Shown piece by piece: positions 42,872 through 50,921 of a stretch of 64,000 bases of DNA. The stretch is from Cyclobacteriaceae bacterium (GTDB lineage: Bacteria; Bacteroidota; Bacteroidia; Cytophagales; Cyclobacteriaceae). The first letter of the stretch is position 1; every line of letters begins with the position of its first letter. The position numbers and the translations under genes were made by a program. The notes below the pieces were generated by a model. That model made no database searches. It saw nothing but the letters and a program-made list of their open reading frames with translations, and was not told the origin of the DNA. The stretch is from the NCBI GenBank assembly GCA_019638275.1, contig JAHBUC010000004.1, forward strand, positions 62,001-126,000. Direction: 5' to 3'.

Positions 42872-44401
42872 CTAATCTTCGATTATTCCGCTTTCAAGCG
42901 TACGGCTGATTTGCCGGGTAATCTGGTCGAGTTGCTCGCTGCAGGTTTTTAGATGAGCCATTATCACTATTTTTTCTGAAGGATCTGCCTGATCCATCAG
43001 GTTGATCAACCCAAGAATGCTGGATACAGGAGCACGCAACTTGTGAGCATTCATAAAGGTGTACTCAGTCAGTTTTTGATTTTGCAGGGTTAACTGTGCT
43101 GTGCGCTCTTGAATCCGGTCCTCCAACGTTTTATTAAGTTGTTGAAGTTCTTCATTAAGCTTAATCAAAGCGGTTGCCTGAATTTCAATGGCCAGTTTCT
43201 GGCTGTGAATTTCATCCGACTTGTTTTTTAATAATGAATTTACCGAGAGAATTTTTCTTCGTTGGATGAGTAACACCCACGTCATGATAGCCGCTACAAT
43301 AAGCCCAATGCTGATGACAACGATGATTTGCTTTTGCTGATTTAATTGCGCCTCACGCAATGCTTTTTCAGTGCGTAGTTCTCTATTCTCTGCTTCCTGA
43401 ACTTCATTTTGATACATCATTTGCAGGCGCGCAATCTGCTCTGTTTTGGTCAGGTTGAATACGCTGTCTTTTAGCTTAACGTGCTTATTTAAATTTTTAA
43501 GAGCACCCAGGTAATTTCCTCGCGTTGAATCCAGTTGTGATTGCTTGAGGTAATTTGCGACCAGCAAATCGGTTGATTTGATGTACAGCGCCATTTCTTC
43601 TGCCAGTGCAAGGTAGCGATCAACTTTTTCAAACAACCTGAGCATTCTATAGGTATCGGCAAGGTGATGGTAAGCCTGAATCAGGATACGGATTTCACCA
43701 ATTTCAGTAAGAATTTTTTCAGCGCGGGAGAAGTAATCAAGCGCGCTTTCAAGTTTGTTCTGCTTCTGGTTGATCACCCCGAATCCAATGTAGTTGTAGG
43801 CAATAACACGTTTATTATTGTCACGTATGGCTTGCGAAATGGAATTTTCGTAGTACTGATTCGCTGCTTTTAAATTACCCGTCATCAGGTAAAGCTCACC
43901 AATGTTGTAAAGGGTAATGGCCCGGGTTTCTGCATCCCGTTTTTTCAGTTCAACGGATTTTAATAAAAACTCAAGGGCTTTTTCGGGATTTTCCATCCGC
44001 TTATATACCTCGCCTATATTGTTATAGGTTTGCCCCAAGCCTATGCTGTCGCGCACCGACTGATATTCGCGGGCGGCCTGTAAATAATAGCTTTGGGCAA
44101 GTTCAAATACGCCCTCATACCAATATGAATTTCCGATAATTGTAAGTGAACGGGCAAATCCGCTTATATAGTTGATTTGTTGCGCCACCTCGGAAACATG
44201 TTGAGCGATTTTTCGGGCAGCAGCAGGATTGTTTCGAAGGGTTTGCGTGGCAAGTATATTCAATGTATTTACATACATCGAATCTTTAGGCATTTTGGTA
44301 AAACGATGCAGGCTATCCGGCAAAGAAGTTTGCGCAGAAACTTTTTGCGTAGTGAACAATCCAATAAAGACAATTAGCGGTAGTAACCCTCTTCCCATCA
44401 C
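42872..44401 (-). CDS. TPR protein with a histidine-kinase dimerisation domain but no ATPase domain
   Basis: 509 aa. Signal peptide, then TPR repeats (about 60-340, for example YNNIGEVYKRMENPEKALEFL and LYNIGELYLMTGNLKAANQYY), a transmembrane helix (about 360-382), a coiled coil, and a DHp helix pair. The H-box reads FMNAHKLRAPVSSILGLINL, His453. The protein stops about 55 residues after this, at TLESGIIED, with no N, G1 or G2 boxes. There is no room for a lost domain: a terminator sits just behind the stop. It may accept or relay phosphate, or dimerise with a full kinase. It follows the CBS-like gene by 13 bases. Confidence 0.82.
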   Translation of the reverse strand: MMGRGLLPLIVFIGLFTTQKVSAQTSLPDSLHRFTKMPKDSMYVNTLNILATQTLRNNPAAARKIAQHVSEVAQQINYISGFARSLTIIGNSYWYEGVFELAQSYYLQAAREYQSVRDSIGLGQTYNNIGEVYKRMENPEKALEFLLKSVELKKRDAETRAITLYNIGELYLMTGNLKAANQYYENSISQAIRDNNKRVIAYNYIGFGVINQKQNKLESALDYFSRAEKILTEIGEIRILIQAYHHLADTYRMLRLFEKVDRYLALAEEMALYIKSTDLLVANYLKQSQLDSTRGNYLGALKNLNKHVKLKDSVFNLTKTEQIARLQMMYQNEVQEAENRELRTEKALREAQLNQQKQIIVVISIGLIVAAIMTWVLLIQRRKILSVNSLLKNKSDEIHSQKLAIEIQATALIKLNEELQQLNKTLEDRIQERTAQLTLQNQKLTEYTFMNAHKLRAPVSSILGLINLMDQADPSEKIVIMAHLKTCSEQLDQITRQISRTLESGIIED

Positions 44402-44414
44402 TAGCCAGTTGGTG

Positions 44415-45791
44415 TTAACTGGTCATCGCGCGTAACAAATCGTGCTGCGTAATAATATGCACTTTCTGTTTTTCATCACGAATCAATACGGCCTTGTTCT
44501 CCCTGTTTAATAGAGAAGAAAGGACATCTAACGTGCTGTCAGGCGCAACGAATAACATGGGTTTATCCATTACCTCACCGACTGTTTTTTCCCGCAGTTG
44601 CGGATCTTCAATCATTTTTTCCAGCAGGGTAGAGGAGCTCACGCTGCCAATAAACTGATCGTTTTCAGTAACCGGAATCTGATCAATACCTTCCCGGTGT
44701 AACAACAAAATAACATCGCTCACCCTGGTTTTAGGTTCAACAGTAACCAGGTTGTCATGGCCATTGCGAACGGCAATGATATCTTTAGCTTTGGTGCTGA
44801 ATGATTTGGTTTCAAGAAAACCGTGATCTTTCATCCATTGATCATTGTACACTTTTGCCAGGTAACGGGTTCCATGATCAGGCAGAAGAATAACCATCAC
44901 ATCATCTTTCTTGAGATTGGTACGCGCATACGCTAACGCACCGTGCACAGCCGAACCACTTGACCAACCAATGAACAGTCCTTCTTCGCGCGCAAGTCTG
45001 CGTGTCATCAAAGCACCATCCTTATCGGTAACTTTAATGAAGAGGTCGATCACGTCAAAATTTACATTCTTGGGTAAAATGTCTTCACCGAAACCTTCTG
45101 TCAGGTATGGGTAAATTTCATTCTCATCAAAAATGCCGGTCTCTTTATATTTTTTAAATACCGACCCGTAAGTATCAATACCAACACTGATAATATTGCT
45201 ATTCTGTTCTTTCAAGAATTTTGCTGTACCACACATGGAACCACCCGTGCCAACAGTAGCCACATAGTGTGTAATTTTTCCATCGGTCTGTTTCCAGATT
45301 TCCGGACCTGTTGTTTCATAGTGTGCCTGAGTGTTCGATGGATTATCGTATTGATTTGGATAGAACGAGTTGGGAATTTCTTTATTTAATTTCCGCGCAA
45401 CCGAATAATATGAGCGTGGGTCTTCCGGTGAAACATTTGTCGGGCACACAATAACTTCCGCGCCTACTGCCTTTAAAATATTGATCTTCTCCTGCGATTG
45501 TTTATCGGCCATGGTGAAGATGCAACGGTAGCCTTTGGCAACAGCGGCAAGCGCCAGTCCCATTCCGGTATTTCCAGAGGTACCTTCTATGATTGTCCCG
45601 CCAGGTTTTAGAATGCCGGCTTTCTCTGCATCCTCAACCATTTTAATCGCCATGCGATCTTTAGTTGAGTTTCCGGGGTTGAAATATTCAACTTTAGCCA
45701 ACACAGTGCCTTGAATTCCTTTGAAAATCTTATTTAGCTTAATAAGCGGTGTATTTCCAATGGTTTCAATAATGGAGTTGTGATAATGCAT
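44415..45791 (-). CDS. Cystathionine beta-synthase-like PLP enzyme with C-terminal CBS pair
   Basis: 458 aa. The PLP core has ETIGNTPLIKLN, FNPGNSTKDRMA with the Schiff-base Lys44, EGTSGNTGMGLA (phosphate/substrate loop), and GTGGSMCGTAKFL. Two CBS motifs make up residues about 345-458 (VSDVILLLHREGIDQIPVTEND and AVLIRDEKQKVHIITQHDLL). The N-terminal haem domain of the human enzyme is missing. It should condense serine with homocysteine, or act as cysteine synthase. The CBS pair may bind an adenosyl ligand as regulator. Own promoter; probably co-transcribed with the TPR gene. Confidence 0.9.
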   Translation of the reverse strand: MHYHNSIIETIGNTPLIKLNKIFKGIQGTVLAKVEYFNPGNSTKDRMAIKMVEDAEKAGILKPGGTIIEGTSGNTGMGLALAAVAKGYRCIFTMADKQSQEKINILKAVGAEVIVCPTNVSPEDPRSYYSVARKLNKEIPNSFYPNQYDNPSNTQAHYETTGPEIWKQTDGKITHYVATVGTGGSMCGTAKFLKEQNSNIISVGIDTYGSVFKKYKETGIFDENEIYPYLTEGFGEDILPKNVNFDVIDLFIKVTDKDGALMTRRLAREEGLFIGWSSGSAVHGALAYARTNLKKDDVMVILLPDHGTRYLAKVYNDQWMKDHGFLETKSFSTKAKDIIAVRNGHDNLVTVEPKTRVSDVILLLHREGIDQIPVTENDQFIGSVSSSTLLEKMIEDPQLREKTVGEVMDKPMLFVAPDSTLDVLSSLLNRENKAVLIRDEKQKVHIITQHDLLRAMTS

Positions 45792-45820
45792 GAATCAGGA
45801 GGATTTTGAATTTGAGTTCG

Positions 45821-45828
45821 CAAAGTTA
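45821..45828 (-). promoter_or_regulatory. -7 promoter box of the CBS-like gene
   Basis: CAAAGTTA on the plus strand reads TAACTTTG, an exact -7 match, 29 bases before the start codon. It lies in the 97-base gap after pyrB. Confidence 0.5.
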
Positions 45829-45888
45829 CTAAAAACCACCCGAACGGGCCGGTGATGTATGAAAAACAGCAAAAGGCAAAATAATTGA

Positions 45889-46815
45889 CTAGTTGGCGCT
45901 ACCGGCAAGCAAATAAAGTACGGCCATTCGTATGGCTACACCATTTTCTACCTGATCAAGAATAACCGCGTGATGTGAATCTGCGGCATCACTGCTCAAC
46001 TCTACGCCTCGGTTTATTGGCCCCGGATGCATCAGCACGATAGGTTTTTTCAAGGCATCCAACATCTTTTTATTGATGCCGTAATAGAGCGAGTATTCAC
46101 GCAGAGAAGGAAAGTATTTTATTTGTTGACGCTCTAACTGTATGCGAAGTACGTTGGCAACATCGCACCAGGCTAATGCCTTTTTAACATCGGTTTCAAC
46201 CAACACACCGGTATGCGAAATAAATTTTGGCAGCAATGTTGGAGGTCCGCACACCATCACTTTCGCGCCAAGCTTTTGAAGCGCAAAAATATTGGAGAGG
46301 GCTACCCGCGAATGAAGGATATCACCAATGATGGCTATTTTCTTACCGGCAACCTCTCCTAATTTTTCGCGGATGGAGTAAGCGTCCAGTAAAGCTTGTG
46401 TAGGATGTTCGTGTGTTCCATCTCCGGCATTAACAATGTTTGCCTTGATGTGTCGTGACAGGTAATGGGGAGCACCGGGACTCGCATGTCGCATCACCAC
46501 CATGTCTACTTTCATGGCCAAAATGTTGTTGACGGTGTCCAACAGGGTTTCACCTTTTTTTACGGAGCTGGTAGAGGCTGAGAAATTCACCACATCGGCT
46601 GATAATCTTTTTTCAGCCAACTCAAAAGACAACCGTGTTCGCGTAGAGTTCTCAAAGAAGATGTTGGCAATGGTGATGTCACGTAAAGAAGGAACCTTCT
46701 TGATGGGGCGGTTTAATACATCTTTAAATGTATCGGCTGTTTCAAAAATAAGCTGAATGTCCTGAGCGGTGATGTCTTTGATTCCAAGCAGGTGTTTTTT
46801 ACTCAACTTCGACAT
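45889..46815 (-). CDS. pyrB: Aspartate carbamoyltransferase catalytic subunit
   Basis: About 308 aa. The carbamoyl-phosphate site FENSTRTRLSFELAEKRL is complete, followed by MRHASPGAPHYLSRH, NAGDGTHEHPTQALLDAYSI (the HPTQ motif) and MHPGPINRGVELSSD. It catalyses the first committed step of pyrimidine synthesis. The ATG at 46815 lies two bases after the pyrR stop (TGAGCATG). No regulatory pyrI gene is adjacent, in line with the pyrR-pyrB type of organisation. Confidence 0.95.
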   Translation of the reverse strand: MSKLSKKHLLGIKDITAQDIQLIFETADTFKDVLNRPIKKVPSLRDITIANIFFENSTRTRLSFELAEKRLSADVVNFSASTSSVKKGETLLDTVNNILAMKVDMVVMRHASPGAPHYLSRHIKANIVNAGDGTHEHPTQALLDAYSIREKLGEVAGKKIAIIGDILHSRVALSNIFALQKLGAKVMVCGPPTLLPKFISHTGVLVETDVKKALAWCDVANVLRIQLERQQIKYFPSLREYSLYYGINKKMLDALKKPIVLMHPGPINRGVELSSDAADSHHAVILDQVENGVAIRMAVLYLLAGSAN

Positions 46816-46817
46816 GC

Positions 46818-47363
46818 TCAATCTTTATTATAAATCAGCCAGATTTTATTTTGTTCATGGCCTTGCGCTTCAAGCTCTACCAGAACTTTTTGCGATGCCA
46901 ATGTATTTACGGTTTTGCCAACGTAGTCGGGTGCAATCGGTAAGTCGCGCGTATGACGTCTGTCAATCAGCACCAGTAGTTCAACCTTTGCAGGTCTTCC
47001 AAATGCGATCATGGCATCCAATGCGGCTCTTACCGTTCTGCCGGTAAACAGAACATCGTCAACCAAAATCACTTTTTTATCTTCAATAATAAATGGAATG
47101 CGTACCTCACTCGCCTTGGCGGGTATTTCTCGTCTGCGAAAATCATCGCGGTGAAAGGTTGCATCCAGATAGCCCAAGGGTACCTCTTTGCGGGTTAACT
47201 TTTGGAGTTTTTTATGAATGATTTCGGCCAAAAAAACACCTCTGGGCTGAAGCCCCAGAATCACACTATTTTCAAAATCTCCGTGATTTTCAATGAGTTG
47301 CTGGCAAAGACGGCTTAACGTTATATCTAGAAGGTCGGAATCGAGAATGAGTTTCTTCTGCAT
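46818..47363 (-). CDS. pyrR: PyrR bifunctional pyr regulator / uracil phosphoribosyltransferase
   Basis: 181 aa with the type I phosphoribosyltransferase PRPP loop VILVDDVLFTGRTVRAALDA, and ILGLQPRGVFLAEIIHKKL near the N-terminus. In Firmicutes PyrR binds the pyr mRNA leader and also makes UMP from uracil. Here the predicted promoter lies so close to the start codon that no leader RNA could hold a PyrR site upstream of pyrR itself. So it may act elsewhere, or mainly as an enzyme. It is directly followed by pyrB. Confidence 0.92.
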   Translation of the reverse strand: MQKKLILDSDLLDITLSRLCQQLIENHGDFENSVILGLQPRGVFLAEIIHKKLQKLTRKEVPLGYLDATFHRDDFRRREIPAKASEVRIPFIIEDKKVILVDDVLFTGRTVRAALDAMIAFGRPAKVELLVLIDRRHTRDLPIAPDYVGKTVNTLASQKVLVELEAQGHEQNKIWLIYNKD

Positions 47364-47373
47364 AAGCCGGGTA

Positions 47374-47381
47374 CAAATATA
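47374..47381 (-). promoter_or_regulatory. -7 promoter box of pyrRB
   Basis: CAAATATA on the plus strand reads TATATTTG, an exact -7 match. Only ten bases separate it from the pyrR start codon, so the mRNA leader would be about 3-6 bases long. Confidence 0.5.
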
Positions 47382-47396
47382 CTGCTTTCCCGCGCT

Positions 47397-48884
47397 TTAT
47401 TCGAACCTGATTTTATTCACAAAGAAAATTTGCCGGGATTGTTTTCCGGCACCCGTTCGCCCAACGGACTGAACTCCGGAGGCCAGAAAATGCCCGTTGT
47501 ACCAGTATTCCAGTTTGCCCACGCGTTGATCTTCGGGAGAATTGGGGCTTTCATTTAAACTACTGATGGATTTGCCTTCCAGTACGGCATTATTTTGAAT
47601 AATTTTTGACCGGATTCTGTTATCAAACAGATACAACAAAACGATTTTATCGTCCTGCAAATCCATTTTCACAAATTGTTCCAGGGTAAATGTGCGTACA
47701 TCGTTTATTTCAAAACTATTGTCCCAAATCAGCTTCCCCTGCTTATTGAAGCCGATAATTACAGCATGGGTATATTGGTAGCCATCAAAAATCAATGCTG
47801 AACCAGTGCCTGATCCATACATGCCCCTGTCCACACTTCTGTATCGAGGGTAAAATGCTTCGCCAAGCAAAATGTACTCATCATCATACTCAACAAATTC
47901 ATGAACCAGAAACCGATATTGAAACCTGATTTTTTTGCCTTTGATTTTTTTTCGTTGAATTCTTTCCTTCACTCGTTTTTCGCGCTTTGCTTTCATGAAT
48001 TTGAAAAAATTCTCGAGGTCGGCAAACGGAAAGTAGATCGGCTCGGTTGCATCATCAGTCAGTTGAGCCAAAAAAATTCCGCGTGAATAGTCAGAGTTTC
48101 GTTGCCCGTACACTCCGGCCACAAGCTGTTCGCTTTCTTTTAGTGACAGCACCCGTCCGAACAAGAGGCTACTGTTTTCAGCCGGACTTAAAATTTCATT
48201 TTGCAGTAAATCTCCATCGGCTGTATATCGCTTTATCCAAAGCGTGCGTTGCCGGGCAATATTTCTTGCATTGATAACTACATTAAAATTACCCGAAGGC
48301 TCTTTTTTTATTTGAACCAATTCGCCCGATTCGTTGAATAAGCCTGGCAGGATTTTGCTTTTCAGGGTTGAAAAATCGAAAAAGAGCACTACCGGAATTC
48401 TCCCTGCAAAGTAACCGCCTACAAGCAATCCCTTTTTGGTTGCTTCAAATGTTGTGGAAAGAAAGGGCACATAATTCCGAATGACATACCGGCTGTATTG
48501 GCCAGACTGAAGGTTAACCTCAAATACCAGGAAGTGTATATCGGAGTACAACTTATTGGCAAAAAGAAAATAGGCCTTTTCATCCGCCACGATATGATTA
48601 ACAAGCTGATACTTTGGTTCAACTTGAATCAAGCCTCCCCAGCGTTGTTGAAAAGCAGTGTCCAGGAAAATTACTTCCAGGTTCGGAAATTGGCCATCAC
48701 GCGTACGAAACAGGACCAACCCCGTGGTTGAGCACGGCAGTATTTTAAACTCAGTATCGCTTTTGGAAAGGGGGATTTCTATGCGCTCCTTATACACGAG
48801 TTGCCCGGCACTTTGAAATGCAAGAGCAACAAACAGGTTAAGGAATAGAAATCTTATTGATGTAGAAAACCTGGCGATTCCCAT
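47397..48884 (-). CDS. Secreted protein of unknown function, paralogue of the next gene
   Basis: I do not recognise a named family. The ATG at 48884 starts a signal peptide (STSIRFLFLNLFVALAFQSAGQ), so I prefer it to the ATG at 48944. The mature part, about 470 aa, is beta-rich, with a basic segment KREKRVKERIQRKKIKGKK at mid-length and the end RQIFFVNKIRFE. These features recur in the neighbouring protein: the phrases VEYDDEYILLGEAFYPRY, IIGFNKQGKLIWDNSFEINDVRTFTLEQF and KLEYWYNGHFLASG have counterparts there. The two are tandem duplicates. Its start overlaps the end of the upstream paralogue by 47 bases. Confidence 0.75.
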   Translation of the reverse strand: MGIARFSTSIRFLFLNLFVALAFQSAGQLVYKERIEIPLSKSDTEFKILPCSTTGLVLFRTRDGQFPNLEVIFLDTAFQQRWGGLIQVEPKYQLVNHIVADEKAYFLFANKLYSDIHFLVFEVNLQSGQYSRYVIRNYVPFLSTTFEATKKGLLVGGYFAGRIPVVLFFDFSTLKSKILPGLFNESGELVQIKKEPSGNFNVVINARNIARQRTLWIKRYTADGDLLQNEILSPAENSSLLFGRVLSLKESEQLVAGVYGQRNSDYSRGIFLAQLTDDATEPIYFPFADLENFFKFMKAKREKRVKERIQRKKIKGKKIRFQYRFLVHEFVEYDDEYILLGEAFYPRYRSVDRGMYGSGTGSALIFDGYQYTHAVIIGFNKQGKLIWDNSFEINDVRTFTLEQFVKMDLQDDKIVLLYLFDNRIRSKIIQNNAVLEGKSISSLNESPNSPEDQRVGKLEYWYNGHFLASGVQSVGRTGAGKQSRQIFFVNKIRFE

Positions 48885-50438
48885 CGGAACGCTTGGCCTT
48901 ATTGGAAATGGAATGCTGCCCCCAAACATAAAAGTGTTTTCCATACCAATGCCTTACCTGCCCAATTGCTTTGTTTTCAGAACGGATTTCATCTCCTGGT
49001 GCCAGCACGCTGATCTTTTCTTTGATGTCTTCAGCTTCACCGCTATCCAAAGTAATAATTTTTCCAATCAGCTCTGATTCTTTTTTATAGAGGATATAAA
49101 TTTCATTTTTATCAACACAAAAATCAGCAACTTGTTCAAGAGATCCTGATCGGATGTCTTCAAGCTTAAGGCTGTAATCCCAAATGGCTTTACCCTGATT
49201 GTTGAAGGCCACTACAACCGACTGTACCGCTTTAATTTCATCGCTGTTATTGCGCATGTTGTTTCCGTAGCCATAGTAATAAGGGTTATACATACGGTTA
49301 TACTGTTCCCGGATAATATCCTGAAGTGGTGAATATATGGGTATGGAGTAAAGGCGTATGGTGAGTTGGTAGGGTAACGATTAACGGTGTTACTCGGATT
49401 ATACGTTTCGGCAAACAAAATAAAGCCCGAAGGCTGCTCTTCAATTTTGTAGGGCATTACATAATTGGTGAAGTCGGGCAGCCGATTTTGTTTTAGTAAT
49501 GTTTGTGTTCGTTCCTTGATTTTGGAGGCACGTTTCTCATTCTGATAGTCCAGGTAACGGTTTAATTCTCCAAAGGCGGTGAGTTTTAGCTTCTGTTCGT
49601 TGAATGGGTCAACTGAAATGGAATAAAATCCAAGCGATTGTTTTGAGTTTCGATTGCCCCAAGTGCCGAGCACCATCAAATCTTCGCGAACCAACGCGCT
49701 ACTGATGCCTGTTTGAAGGAAATAATTTTCTTCGATTGGAGAGGAATCTTCCAGTAGCTCTTTACCGGTTGCATCAAATGTTTTAAACACTAGTTTGCGT
49801 TGATCGCGATCACTACGGTCGACCAGGATAATGTTAAAAGTGTTGTTTTGATTGGGGCGGAGGTCAACCAGTTCGGTTTGCTTTTGCAGAAAGCCGGGCA
49901 GTACCCTGGTGTTCTTGTTTGTGAGGCTGTAAAGCAGTATGGTAGGCTCTGTGTTTACATATCCGCCAACAATGATGTTATCCGCAACCTTAATAAAGTG
50001 TGTGAGTTGAAGGGTAAGTTCTGTTTCAATTTCGTATCGCTCAATGGCGGCATCACTAAGTCGTATGGAAACTAAATCCAGTGTTACTTTCAGGTTTTCG
50101 CCTGGCTTATACATCAGGTATAGGTGTCCGGGCGTTTGTTCATACCCGATTAAACTTTTTCGTTGATCAACCTCCAGGTTTAGGTTATGCTTTTCCTTCA
50201 GGTCGTTATCCAGTATAATCACCTCCCAACTACGACTACCACTTTTGTATTTGTTGTTGCTGCGAACCAGCGCTATACCATCTTCTTTCAGTGAAATAAT
50301 GGTAAAATCATCATCAGAAAACTTGTGCTCTTTTTCAAACCGTGCAGTTTGCATGAGGGTAGGCTCCTGATCACCTTGCCCATTGGCAGTTGTGAAAAGC
50401 AGAAAGGTTAATGCTGAGATGAGAATTTGTTTTTTCAT
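48838..50438 (-). pseudogene. Secreted paralogue of unknown function, split by a frameshift near 49.34 kb
   Basis: The N-terminal part (from the ATG at 50438, signal peptide MKKQILISALTFLLFTTANG) reads well to about SPYAFTPYPY and then runs into unlikely residues until a stop at 49212. The remaining homologous part continues in the other frame, including REQYNRMYNPYYYGYGNNM, VVVAFNNQGKAIWDYSLKLEDIRSGSLEQ and RQVFYINKISIP, ending at 48838. The switch needs one base to be missing (or two added) between 49212 and 49380, probably at 49335-49355. Compared with its tandem paralogue both halves are conserved. It may be a true pseudogene, a sequencing error or, less likely, recoding. It overlaps the EVE gene by 4 bases. 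Confidence 0.8.
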
Positions 50439-50839
50439 TTCTGTTCACTCAATTCAAGTATCCTGTCGAACTCATCTTTTTTTACGGGCTGAACGGAAAG
50501 ACGAGCATATTTTACAAGCGCCATATCGGCCAGTTTTTTATCTGCCTTCACCTCTGATAGCGACACGCCACGCTTCAGTGCTTTTTTAGGCACCAGTTCA
50601 ACAACCAGCCATTCTTTATCTTTCGGGTCGGCATATGCTTCTTTTTTTACTTCTGCAATACCCACAGCCGCTTTCTCAGTCCCCGTGTGGTAAATGAACA
50701 CCCAATCGCCAGTTTTCATGGCTTTCATGTTTTTGCGCGCCTGAAAATTCTTAACGCCATCCCATACAGTTTTCGTGTCTTTCACCAGATCGTCCCAGGA
50801 ATACGTGTCAGGTTCTGTCTTCAGCAGCCAGTAATTCAT
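50435..50839 (-). CDS. EVE-domain protein
   Basis: About 134 aa. EVE domain hallmarks: NYWLLKTEPDTYSWDDL at the start, TVWDGVKNFQARKNMKAMKTGDWVFIYHTG, and KEWLVVELVPKKAL. The PUA-like fold of EVE proteins binds modified bases; the stand-alone form (as in human THYN1) has been linked to modified-nucleotide recognition. Its natural ligand here is unknown. The ATG at 50839 gives the family start. Its stop overlaps the start of the frameshifted gene, so it leads that operon. Confidence 0.9.
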   Translation of the reverse strand: MNYWLLKTEPDTYSWDDLVKDTKTVWDGVKNFQARKNMKAMKTGDWVFIYHTGTEKAAVGIAEVKKEAYADPKDKEWLVVELVPKKALKRGVSLSEVKADKKLADMALVKYARLSVQPVKKDEFDRILELSEQK

Positions 50840-50921
50840 AAGCAATTGCAAGTTTGAATTACTAAAGTAACAAACTTTAACTGGCTATGGTGTCTGGAAT
50901 TTGGTGTTTTTTACGTGCGGA

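Noticed and set aside
49212..49380. Programmed ribosomal frameshift in the secreted paralogue
   Set aside because: No typical X-XXY-YYZ slippery heptamer with a following stem was seen in the shift window, and the tandem paralogue is read in one frame; a lost base is simpler.
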